This document shows, one piece after another, positions 55,965 through 64,000 of a stretch of 64,000 nt of DNA. The stretch is from the NCBI GenBank assembly GCA_006742785.1, contig AP019755.1, forward strand, positions 1,612,001 through 1,676,000, given 5' to 3'. Origin of the DNA: Nitrosomonas stercoris. GTDB lineage: Bacteria > Pseudomonadota > Gammaproteobacteria > Burkholderiales > Nitrosomonadaceae. The notes under the pieces were generated by a model. That model saw only the letters and a program-made list of their open reading frames with translations, did no database searches and was not told the DNA's origin. A program made the position numbers and the translations under genes. How positions within the stretch are numbered: position 1 is the first letter of the stretch; each line of letters opens with the position of its first letter.

Positions 55965-57610
55965 TCAGTACTCTCCGTTGATGCTGGCAAGGTGGTTGGT
56001 GGCGTGTGCAGGACACCTTCAATATAAGGTTGCGGAGCGTGCAAGCTGATAGCAGTTGCCTCCATAAAACGCATGACGGGCCCTGCCTGTATAGTTAGCA
56101 CCAGCGTTGCACCTACCAAAGCAGTGATGGGCAAAATCTCGATGAAGAGTACACGCGGCAAGGTGGCTTCCACGGGAGGGGCCCAAAAAGTATGAATGCC
56201 AGAACGGACCATGGCAATCAGCGTCGCTAATCCTGACAAGATCAGTAATGCCATAAACCACCAGGAAGCAGTGGATGGGGCGGTGAGCTGATCAATTAAG
56301 TCTGGGCTAAATAATGCTGAAAGAATAACAAATTTGGCAATAAAACCTGAAAGAGGAGGTAAGCCGATCAACAGGAGTGCGCAAGCTGCAAAACAAGTAC
56401 CTAACACAGCGATTGTGCGCGGGATAGCGACACCTACGATTTCTTCATCTTCTGTTTCTTCATCTTCATAACCAAATGCTTCCATGGTCACGGCCAGCAC
56501 GCTTGCCGCCACATTTTGTCCGCGTTCCATTAACTCGATCAGCATGAATAGTGCGCTGATCGCTAAGGTAGAACTGATCAGATAAAACAAAGCGCCAGCA
56601 GTAACTTCGGTTTGTACCAATCCGATGCTGGTCAATAATGTGCCAGACGAAATCAATACCGAATAGCTGGTAAAGCGCCCCAGGGTTTGTGAAGCAAGCA
56701 CGCCTACTGTGCCAAAACTGATGGTGGCTAATCCACCATATACCAGTATTTGTGCGCCCAATCCGTTTGAAAAATCGGGGTTGTTGCCAAAAAAGAGGAG
56801 TGATAATCGTAACAAAACGTAGATTCCTACCTTGCTCATGATGGCGAAAACAGCAGCAGAAGGCGCTGGCGCAGCAGCATAGGTGGCAGGTAACCAGAAA
56901 CTGAGTGGCCACATGCCGGCTTTGATCAAGAATGCCACACTTAATATAGCAATACCAGATTCCAGCAGGGTAGCGTGAGACGCACTGATTTGAGGAATTT
57001 TCAGTGCAAGATCAGCCATGTTGAGTGTGCCAGTTACGCCATAAATCAGTGCGACACCAATCAAAAATAACAATGAACCAACCAGGTTGATCGCGATGTA
57101 ATGCAGGCCTGCTTTGACCCGTAACAGCCCAGATCCGTGCAATACCAAACCATAGGAGGCGGCTAGCATCACTTCAAAAAATACGAAGAGATTGAATAAA
57201 TCTCCAGTCAGGAAAGCACCGTTCAATCCCATGAGCAATAATTGGAACAACGTATGGAAATGTGCACCTGCTCTATGCCAGCGTCCCAATGAAAATATTA
57301 ATGCGGGGAGGGCAAGTGTAGCCGTGAGCACTAGCATCATGGCGGATAAATGATCCAAAACCAGATTAATGGCAAATGGTGGCGGCCAATTGCCAAGCAA
57401 ATAAACCACGACGCCTCCTCCGCTGGTGTGGTCATCGCTATATGTGAAGCGGATCAGCAGAATTGAAATTATCAACAGAACGATCGTTGATAATATAGAA
57501 AGTGTTGCTTTTAGCGTGCGGCCGCGATCATCGAAGAAAAGCTGTAATGCACCCGTTACCAGCGGCAACAGGATGGGAGCAATGACTAGATGTTCAGGAG
57601 CGAGCATCAT
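55961..57610 (-). CDS. mrpD: Mrp cation/proton antiporter subunit D
   Basis: Large subunit related to the NuoN/NuoM proton-pumping subunits of complex I, 549 residues with about 14 helices. The lysine-bearing LIKAGMWPLSFWLPATYAAAPAPSAAVFAIMSKVGIYVLLRL is the proton-path helix pair. FVFFEVMLAASYGLVLHGSG carries the conserved Glu. A short acidic insert (EDEETEDEE) lies in a loop. Overlaps mrpC and mrpE by 4 bp. Confidence 0.94.
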   Translation of the reverse strand: MMLAPEHLVIAPILLPLVTGALQLFFDDRGRTLKATLSILSTIVLLIISILLIRFTYSDDHTSGGGVVVYLLGNWPPPFAINLVLDHLSAMMLVLTATLALPALIFSLGRWHRAGAHFHTLFQLLLMGLNGAFLTGDLFNLFVFFEVMLAASYGLVLHGSGLLRVKAGLHYIAINLVGSLLFLIGVALIYGVTGTLNMADLALKIPQISASHATLLESGIAILSVAFLIKAGMWPLSFWLPATYAAAPAPSAAVFAIMSKVGIYVLLRLSLLFFGNNPDFSNGLGAQILVYGGLATISFGTVGVLASQTLGRFTSYSVLISSGTLLTSIGLVQTEVTAGALFYLISSTLAISALFMLIELMERGQNVAASVLAVTMEAFGYEDEETEDEEIVGVAIPRTIAVLGTCFAACALLLIGLPPLSGFIAKFVILSALFSPDLIDQLTAPSTASWWFMALLILSGLATLIAMVRSGIHTFWAPPVEATLPRVLFIEILPITALVGATLVLTIQAGPVMRFMEATAISLHAPQPYIEGVLHTPPTTLPASTESTE

Positions 57611-57951
57611 CGATCTGGTTCCTCGCCGTCCACATGGTCAGTGCCCGTTAGGCCGCGTGAAGCCAGAAGTACAACTAGAAACAGTGCAGTTGTCGCGAAG
57701 CCAATCACAATAGCGGTCAGAATCAATGCTTGCGGGACAGGATCAGCGTAAGCTGCTGGATCGATCTGAGTATTAGCTTGTGTGACTGGTGGCTGGCCGA
57801 TGGTAAGTCGTCCCACACCAAAAATGAATAAATTCACGGCATAAGAAAGTAATCCTAGTCCAATAATGATTTGATAAGTGCGTGGGCGCAGAATGAGCCA
57901 AATACCGGAGCCAACTAATACGCCAATGCCAAGTGATAGAATCAGTTCCAT
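57607..57951 (-). CDS. mrpC: Mrp cation/proton antiporter subunit C
   Basis: A 114-residue three-helix subunit related to NuoK, with GIWLILRPRTYQIIIGLGLLSYAVNLFIFGVG and DPVPQALILTAIVIGFATTALFL, the two conserved regions. Its ATG shares one base with the mrpA stop (TAATG). Confidence 0.94.
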   Translation of the reverse strand: MELILSLGIGVLVGSGIWLILRPRTYQIIIGLGLLSYAVNLFIFGVGRLTIGQPPVTQANTQIDPAAYADPVPQALILTAIVIGFATTALFLVVLLASRGLTGTDHVDGEEPDR

Positions 57952-60869
57952 TAGCGTTCTTCCTCAGTTTTAGCTGATTCACTGGCTTGTATGCGATGGC
58001 TGCGAATAGATTGGTGAGCCAACGCAACCAGCATCAATGCTGTGGCGCCAACGACGAGTAACAGCACTCCCAAGTCAAAAAATAATGCGGTGGCAATTGG
58101 TATCGTGCCTAGTAGTGGAATCTCCAAGTGCGTGGAATAAGATGTTAAAAAAGGGAAGCCAAATAACCAAGCGCCCATTCCTGTGAGTGCAGCCAGTAGT
58201 AGCCCTAATCGTATCCAGTGCAAAGGCAGGATGCGCAAATGACTTTCAATCCAGCGTGTGCCGCTGGCGAGATATTGTAGTAATAGTCCAATGGCCAGAA
58301 TAATTCCTGCGGCAAACCCTCCTCCTGGCAAATCATGTCCGCGCAGGAAAAAATAAATGGCGAGCAGAATAATAAATGGAAATATCCATTGCATCAGTAC
58401 CGTTGGTACCATCAGATAATCTTGTATAGTTTCCCCCACTTGGCGCTCTGGATGACATTCGTCAAACTCGTTCTGTATGCGTTGTTGCTCAGGGATTTCC
58501 ATGCTGTCAGGGGCAGGTCGGAAGCGTCTCAGAAGCGCGTACACGGTTAACGCTACAATGCCGAGCACGGTGATTTCTCCAAATGTGTCAAAGCCACGGA
58601 AATCCACCAGAATAACGTTAACAACATTATTGCCTCCCCCTTCTGGATAAGCATGTTTCAAAAAGAAATCAGCAATGGTTTCTGTCAGCTTATCGCTAGT
58701 CATGATGGTATACGCCAGTAGTGCCATTGCGCCACCACAGCAGATGGCCAGAGTGAAATCGCGTATGCGACGAGTATGTGCGATCAATGTCGTAGCATTG
58801 TCGATTTGTTCTAGTCGTTGAGGTAGCCAGCGTAGCCCAAGTAAAATAAGCACCGTCGTAACAATCTCGACCAGTAGCTGTGTGGCGGCTAAATCAGGGG
58901 CAGAGAACCAGACAAAGGTGACGCAGGTAACTAGGCCGGCTCCTCCCATTAAGATCAAGGCCGCCAAGCGATGGTATTTGGCTTGATATGCTGCGCCCAG
59001 CGCGCAGGCAATGCCAATCCCCCAGAGTACAGCAAATGTAAAATCAGCTGTCTCGGTGGTGAGGGCCAGATGAGTAGTGGATTCTGTAGCAAGAAATGGC
59101 CAACTTCCCATGATGAAGCTAATCAAGACAACCAGAAATATCTGTGGCTGTAAACGCTGTGTGCCAAATGTTTCTTCCATCCAGCGTGCCCAACGCCAGG
59201 AAAGCACCACGAGCGAACGCTCGAAAAATCGCTGCCCCTTAAATTGCCGAACACCAGGTGTACCATCTTCACTATGCGCTAAATAATTTTTCAAGATTAA
59301 ATAGAGTAATGCACCACCAGTCAGCGCAGTAGTACTCATAATGAGCGGTATGTTGATACCATGCCACACCGCCAGACTATAAAGTGGCGTGTAATCACCT
59401 AATACCGAGGTGACAGCGGTATGCAAGTAGGGGCCGATAGTCATACCAGGAATAATACCGATGACAAGACAAGCTAGCACCAAGAACTCAATCGGGCGCC
59501 GCATCCAGTGTGGAGGTTCGTGTGGTTCGCGTGGCAATTCAGTGGGTTTAGGTCCAAAAAAAACAGTATGAATAAATCGTATGGAATACGTGACGGAAAA
59601 AGCACCGGCAATAGTCGCTGCATAGGGCAAGATGCTATCTAATACGGAGTCGGAATGTTGCCCTAATGTTTCAGAAAAAAACATTTCTTTGGATAAAAAA
59701 CCATTGAGCAACGGAACACCCGCCATGGCGGCGCTGGCTACCATGGCAAGAGTAGCAGTAATGGGCATATAGCTGAATAAACCACTTAACTTGCGCATGT
59801 CGCGGGTGCCAGCCTCATGATCAATAATACCTGCAGCCATGAACAGAGAAGCTTTGAATGTGGCATGATTCAACATGTGAAAAATTGCCGCAACAGCGGC
59901 CAGAGGACTACCAAAGCTTAGTAAAGTGGTGATTAGACCCAAGTGACTAATAGTTGAATAAGCCAATAAGCCCTTAAGATCTTGCTGAAAAATAGCAAAG
60001 TAGGCGCTGAGCAGCAGAGAGCTCATACCGGCAAATCCCAACAACAAAAACCACTCATTTGTGCCAGATAGTACTGGCCATAATCGAGTCAGTAGAAAAA
60101 CACCGGCTTTTACCATGGTGGCGGAATGCAGATAGGCTGAAACAGGAGTGGGAGCAGCCATTGCATTGGGTAACCAGAAGTGAAAGGGGAATTGTGCACT
60201 TTTGGTCAATGCACCTAGCAGAATTAGGAGCAGAACCGGAATGTATAGTGTGTGATCGCGGATGGTATCCCCTGAAGCTAATACCTGATCAAGGTCGTAA
60301 CTACCTGTGATATAGCCGATAAGGATCAATCCCGCCAACAGGCACAATCCACCGGTACCAGTAATGATAAATGACATGCGCGCACCGTCACGGGCAGCAG
60401 CATTGTGGTGCCAATAGCCAATTAGCAAAAAAGAGAAAATACTAGTGAGTTCCCAGAAAATAGCCAACAAGATCAAGTTGCCCGAGATAACGATTCCTTG
60501 CATGGCACCGGCAAAGGCCAGTAAGAAAGAGAAGAAACGCGGAACAGGATCTTCGGGAGACATGTAATAGCGGGCATAAAGTACTACCAGGAAGCCGATA
60601 CCGGTTACCAGCATGGAAAACATCCAGGCAAATCCATCCATTCTGAGCGTGAAATTCAGATCGTGCTCAGGCAGCCATGCAATTTCATGACGCAGTATTT
60701 CGCCTTCCGCTATAGAGGGATAAAGGTAGATGGTGATTGACAATGCAATGAGCATGATACCCCCTGACAACCACGCTTCTGTATTTCTAGCGTTAGTCGG
60801 CAACAAGGCTGCTATGATGCTGCCAGTAAAAGGCAGCAGGATCAGGAGGAGGAGAAACTCACTATTCAT
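57951..60869 (-). CDS. mrpA: Mrp antiporter subunit A with fused subunit B
   Basis: NuoL-related ion-translocating subunit, 972 residues. WELTSIFSFLLIGYWHHN and LTKSAQFPFHFWLPNAMAAPTPVSAYLHSATMVKAGVFLLTR hold the conserved Glu and Lys residues. The C-terminal quarter carries the MrpB domain, marked by HDLPGGGFAAGIILAIGLLLQY, so there is no separate mrpB. This makes it a group 2 Mrp operon (A', C, D, E, F, G), as in Sinorhizobium Pha. The six subunits export Na+ (or K+) against H+. Its 5' neighbour is the GGDEF-EAL gene, 500 bp away. Confidence 0.95.
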   Translation of the reverse strand: MNSEFLLLLILLPFTGSIIAALLPTNARNTEAWLSGGIMLIALSITIYLYPSIAEGEILRHEIAWLPEHDLNFTLRMDGFAWMFSMLVTGIGFLVVLYARYYMSPEDPVPRFFSFLLAFAGAMQGIVISGNLILLAIFWELTSIFSFLLIGYWHHNAAARDGARMSFIITGTGGLCLLAGLILIGYITGSYDLDQVLASGDTIRDHTLYIPVLLLILLGALTKSAQFPFHFWLPNAMAAPTPVSAYLHSATMVKAGVFLLTRLWPVLSGTNEWFLLLGFAGMSSLLLSAYFAIFQQDLKGLLAYSTISHLGLITTLLSFGSPLAAVAAIFHMLNHATFKASLFMAAGIIDHEAGTRDMRKLSGLFSYMPITATLAMVASAAMAGVPLLNGFLSKEMFFSETLGQHSDSVLDSILPYAATIAGAFSVTYSIRFIHTVFFGPKPTELPREPHEPPHWMRRPIEFLVLACLVIGIIPGMTIGPYLHTAVTSVLGDYTPLYSLAVWHGINIPLIMSTTALTGGALLYLILKNYLAHSEDGTPGVRQFKGQRFFERSLVVLSWRWARWMEETFGTQRLQPQIFLVVLISFIMGSWPFLATESTTHLALTTETADFTFAVLWGIGIACALGAAYQAKYHRLAALILMGGAGLVTCVTFVWFSAPDLAATQLLVEIVTTVLILLGLRWLPQRLEQIDNATTLIAHTRRIRDFTLAICCGGAMALLAYTIMTSDKLTETIADFFLKHAYPEGGGNNVVNVILVDFRGFDTFGEITVLGIVALTVYALLRRFRPAPDSMEIPEQQRIQNEFDECHPERQVGETIQDYLMVPTVLMQWIFPFIILLAIYFFLRGHDLPGGGFAAGIILAIGLLLQYLASGTRWIESHLRILPLHWIRLGLLLAALTGMGAWLFGFPFLTSYSTHLEIPLLGTIPIATALFFDLGVLLLVVGATALMLVALAHQSIRSHRIQASESAKTEEER

Positions 60870-61369
60870 GCGCTAAAGCAAAATATGTGTAGTATATAAT
60901 GTCAGAAATCTTGATGAATAAATAACATCCCTGGCGTTTGAATAAGCTCTCCAGATTGATTGGTTAACATAGTAATCAAACGCAACTGTTGCAGAGATAA
61001 ATGCCAGATAAACCATGAAAATCTACTGGTGATTGTGATCGATAAATTTCTTGGGGTGGTTACAAGGTTATGAGATTATACGGAAAATATTTTCAGAATA
61101 CTTGTTTGATCAATAATAATTTTCTAGCTTAATTTTGTGTTTTCGTACGTGAAAAACACGAATAAGAGTGTTTTGGGTAAAGAATGCATTCATTTGTTGT
61201 GGTTGTTTTCTATCAACAGCTTAAATTCATGCGCGCATTTTAAGTTCAGGTCGGTACTGTAATACGTTGTGCTTTTTAGCGAGGTAGTAGGTGGATTTTT
61301 AAAAATGTTCTAGGTCAGATTGTTAAGTGGATAAGGCCGCCCGAGCCAAAATCCTTGCATATAGTTTAC
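60870..61369. other. Long intergenic region upstream of mrpA, starting with the lost end of the EAL gene
   Basis: About 500 bp. The first 57 bp next to the EAL gene (61313-61369, minus) still encode, in frame, the missing C-terminus VNYMQGFWLGRPYPLNNLT. The rest should carry the mrp promoter and leader. It is AT-rich, with one weak CGTGAAAAACACG inverted repeat near 61150, and no ORF I would support. Confidence 0.5.
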
Positions 61370-63772
61370 CTACATTTCTTTGAGTAATTGTGCTGTATCA
61401 GCATTTTCCACCCATTCAGCAATCGTTTCTAATCCCATAATACGCCCGATATTCTGGATCACTTGTACCATTTCCAGATCAATTGGATCAGTCGTCATAT
61501 CTTTGACCAGTCGACCATCTATTTTTAGATAATCGATTGGGATATCTCGCAAGTAACCAAATGAAGACAAGTCACTGCCAAAATCATCCATTGAAAAGCG
61601 ACAACCCAGCTGTTTGAGTGTAGTAACAAATAAAATAACACTTTTTAGATCCGCTAAGGCAGCATTTTCGGTGACTTCAAAGCAAATACTGGATGGATTT
61701 TTGATGTGTGCTTTAATGTTATTGACAACAAAATCCAGAAAATCTCCACTGCCTAATGCTTGGGCTGATAAATTAATAGCGTAGATTCCTTTGATTTGCT
61801 GCTCAGCTTTGATGAAGTTAAAAGATTGCTGGACGACCCAGCGATCAATTATCAGCATTTGGTTGTAGCGTTCGGCAGAAGGGAGAAAAGCGCCGGGTGA
61901 CACTAGTTCTCCTTGCTCGTTGCGTAAACGCAGCAAAATTTCGCCATGTTTATCCCATTTGTCCTTGTGAGTCGCCATAATGGGTTGAAAATAAAGACAA
62001 AGTCGTTCCTCGCGAATTGCTTTCTGGATGCGCGGAAACCATTGCATCTCCCGCTTGCGTTTAACAAGTCCTCTGTCATCCGGTAGATAAACGTGAATAC
62101 AGTTGCGTCCGCTTTCCTTTGCCAGGTAGCAAGCACTGTCTGCTTCGCTTAGCACTTTTGACAAACTTTCACCGCTTTGGCTGATTGGAAATAGCCCAAT
62201 ACTGACCCCAATGGTGAAATGTTTGTTTTGCCACTGATATCGAAAATCCTGTACTGTTTCACGCAAGGTTTTTGCAATTTGAATGGCATCTGCTTGTGAG
62301 CAGTGTTCCAGAATAATACCGAACTCATCGCCCCCTAAACGAGCTAATGTGTCACGTGATCGTAATTTAGATTGTAATAATGCAGCTATTTGTACGAGTA
62401 ATTGGTCGCCGGCACTATGTCCGCAGGTATCATTGACCACCTTGAACTGATCCAGATCGAGGTATAGGAGCGTGTGCACATTATTCTTATGGGCTGATTT
62501 CAGTGTTTTCTCCAGGCGACTTTCGAATTCCTTGCGATTCAGTAAACCAGTTAAGCCATCATGGGCAGCCTGATGCGCAAGTTTTTCTGCTAAATTGCGT
62601 TGTTTTGTGACATCCCTGAAAGCCAGCACTGTGCCATGCACGTTTTGTTCATCGTCATGAATAGGGGCAATGGAATAGTTGATCGTTGCTGTTTGTTTAT
62701 CTTTACGAACAAGCGTGCACTCTGGGTTCTTGCTATATGTTTCAATGGTGTGATTGGGTATGCCTATAACAGATTGCTGCATATCAACATCTTCAGTCTG
62801 AAAAACCTTGTGCAACGGCATGCTTGTTGCATTATTGTTATGCCAGCCGGTGAGTAATTCAGCAGCCGGATTTAAGTAAGTGATTTTTCCGGATGCATCT
62901 GTTGTGATGACGGCATCACCAATACTAGCCAAGGTAACACTGAAAAGCTCTTTTTCCTGTTGCAGAACATGGTTGGATTGAATCAGTGCTTTTGTCCGTT
63001 CTTTGACTCGTTGCTCCAGTTGATCATTGGCTTGCTGTAACGCCTTTTCTGCCTGTTCTCTTTCTTTGACTTGTGCTTGTAACTGCTGATTGGCAATTTG
63101 CTGTTGATTTCTGATCTCAATGAGGTGGCTGAGCAAATTAGTATTGTTGAAGCGCAGTTGTAGTGAGTCGGTAATAATGTGGTGTAATTGTCGTGACATG
63201 ACCCATAGTACGCACAAGAACAGTATGGCGGTAATTGCGATAGCGATGTGTGCATTACCTCCATGTAAATATGCCCGATAGCTATAAGGAAGAATAGTCG
63301 GAATGGCAAAAAACAAATACGCGGATTGATAGGATGACAAACTGCTGACCGCTCCTGCCATCATTCCGGCTAGTATCAGAGCGAGGAATAACTGATAAAT
63401 CGCATCATCTTCTATAAAGAATAATCCACCTGCTGTACCCCAAAGCATTCCGGATAGAAATACGCCAGCGGTAAATAGTTTTCCCCAGATTTCTGTTGCG
63501 TCCATTGAGGGTTTTTTGCGGAAATAAGCTTTGACGAACAGCAAGCGGATGAAAGTGAGCAGGCACACTGCAATCAGCCATGTGATCAGCAATTTTTTTG
63601 AAGTGTGCTCCCATAAAACCAATACCAACATTAACGCATTAAAGAGGGTGGCTGAAAAAGCAGGTGTGGTTTGCTGAAAAAGCAGTAAAACCTGTTTGGC
63701 TGATACTTTTTGAGCATGATCGTCTACATGGGAATCATACGCAATAGGTTCTTTGAGTTCATCAGTAATCAT
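61370..63772 (-). CDS. Membrane PAS-GGDEF-EAL protein, EAL domain truncated by a TAG codon
   Basis: Signalling protein of cyclic-di-GMP turnover, 800 residues. Residues 40-200 form about six to seven membrane helices of an uncharacterised sensor. A coiled coil spans about 215-270, PAS 274-390 and GGDEF 400-560, with an intact GGDEF at 480-484. The EAL domain runs from about 575 and has EIL in place of EAL, E611, N667, E699, DDFG at 729-732, K750 and E782. It stops at KEM* just before the final conserved QG motif. The next 19 codons, in the same frame after the TAG, spell VNYMQGFWLGRP, the expected ending. The phosphodiesterase half is probably inactive unless the stop is read through; the cyclase half may still work. 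Confidence 0.88.
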   Translation of the reverse strand: MITDELKEPIAYDSHVDDHAQKVSAKQVLLLFQQTTPAFSATLFNALMLVLVLWEHTSKKLLITWLIAVCLLTFIRLLFVKAYFRKKPSMDATEIWGKLFTAGVFLSGMLWGTAGGLFFIEDDAIYQLFLALILAGMMAGAVSSLSSYQSAYLFFAIPTILPYSYRAYLHGGNAHIAIAITAILFLCVLWVMSRQLHHIITDSLQLRFNNTNLLSHLIEIRNQQQIANQQLQAQVKEREQAEKALQQANDQLEQRVKERTKALIQSNHVLQQEKELFSVTLASIGDAVITTDASGKITYLNPAAELLTGWHNNNATSMPLHKVFQTEDVDMQQSVIGIPNHTIETYSKNPECTLVRKDKQTATINYSIAPIHDDEQNVHGTVLAFRDVTKQRNLAEKLAHQAAHDGLTGLLNRKEFESRLEKTLKSAHKNNVHTLLYLDLDQFKVVNDTCGHSAGDQLLVQIAALLQSKLRSRDTLARLGGDEFGIILEHCSQADAIQIAKTLRETVQDFRYQWQNKHFTIGVSIGLFPISQSGESLSKVLSEADSACYLAKESGRNCIHVYLPDDRGLVKRKREMQWFPRIQKAIREERLCLYFQPIMATHKDKWDKHGEILLRLRNEQGELVSPGAFLPSAERYNQMLIIDRWVVQQSFNFIKAEQQIKGIYAINLSAQALGSGDFLDFVVNNIKAHIKNPSSICFEVTENAALADLKSVILFVTTLKQLGCRFSMDDFGSDLSSFGYLRDIPIDYLKIDGRLVKDMTTDPIDLEMVQVIQNIGRIMGLETIAEWVENADTAQLLKEM

Positions 63773-64000
63773 TATGAATATAAGGGTAAATAGCGGCCAA
63801 GAACCTGTTCAAATCTTTAGTTATGAGAGGTAATACAAGGTGAAAGTGAACGAGTAAGTGAAATATGCTCAGCATCGGCACTCAGAATATGTAGGCATGC
63901 TGAATTCAGTTCTGATGTTGTATGCGCCCTTCAATGAGCGATGAAACAGGTTTTTAAATATTTCTTTAACGCTAAAAATATCTATTATTCAGGAAAAGAT

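Overview
The window looks like a stretch of core chromosome from a betaproteobacterium, most likely a Nitrosomonadaceae-type ammonia oxidiser. That placement is inference from gene content and order: proteobacterial-type GshA next to GshB, RtcB with archease, squalene-hopene cyclase with the hopanoid phosphorylase HpnG, FolE2, and DUF185/MidA. It also rests on the modest GC content and on general resemblance to that group. No alignment was run. I see no transposase, integrase, phage gene, CRISPR array or rRNA. Coding density is high and nearly every gene has a recognisable family.

Layout. 0-4.7 kb: folP 3' end, glmM, a PstS-type lipoprotein, cysG and a small coiled-coil exported protein. 4.9-10 kb (minus strand): lon, then greB, archease and rtcB. 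10.2-12.8 kb (minus): an HDOD protein overlapping a class III adenylyl cyclase. 13-17.3 kb (minus): potABCD followed closely by a [2Fe-2S] ferredoxin. 17.5-19.8 kb (minus): fliD-fliS-fliT behind a good sigma-28 promoter. 20-23.5 kb: an ICMT-like methyltransferase, a small exported protein with a strong terminator, and gshA-gshB. 23.7-29 kb (plus): rplU-rpmA, obgE, proB, a YheT-like hydrolase and phoR. 29-32 kb (minus): xseA, a DUF423 membrane protein and an RlmL-type rRNA methyltransferase. 32.3-36 kb: an ExbB/TolQ protein without ExbD, a GNAT/FemAB-like acyltransferase, two overlapping 4-TM DMT half-transporters and a convergent arginase-fold UPF0489 protein. 36.3-39.9 kb: mlaA, squalene-hopene cyclase and hpnG. 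40-46 kb: a MidA-like methyltransferase, a FolM/PTR1-like reductase, folE2, dxs, ispA and xseB. 46.2-46.6 kb: tRNA-Asn and initiator tRNA-Met. 46.7-54.8 kb: rne, rluC, tesA and the ybbA-ybbP exporter. 54.8-60.9 kb (minus): a complete Mrp antiporter operon. 61.3-63.8 kb (minus): a membrane PAS-GGDEF-EAL protein cut short by one TAG codon.

Functional links. IspA and Dxs supply isoprenoids that the nearby squalene-hopene cyclase and HpnG can turn into hopanoids, and MlaA works on outer-membrane lipid asymmetry. FolE2, the FolM-like reductase and FolP are all pterin/folate enzymes. XseA and XseB, the two subunits of exonuclease VII, are both present but about 14 kb apart.

Most noteworthy. (1) Three perfect DnaA boxes lie within 35 bp next to an AT-rich tract between xseA and exbB. 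(2) The acyltransferase plus split DMT pair is an apparent three-gene operon, and its third gene seems to have an ATA start codon created from a former ATGA overlap. (3) An in-frame TAG removes the last conserved motif of the EAL domain, while the missing residues remain readable downstream. (4) A FliA promoter drives fliDST. (5) tesA and ybbA are divergent genes whose start codons share a CATG.
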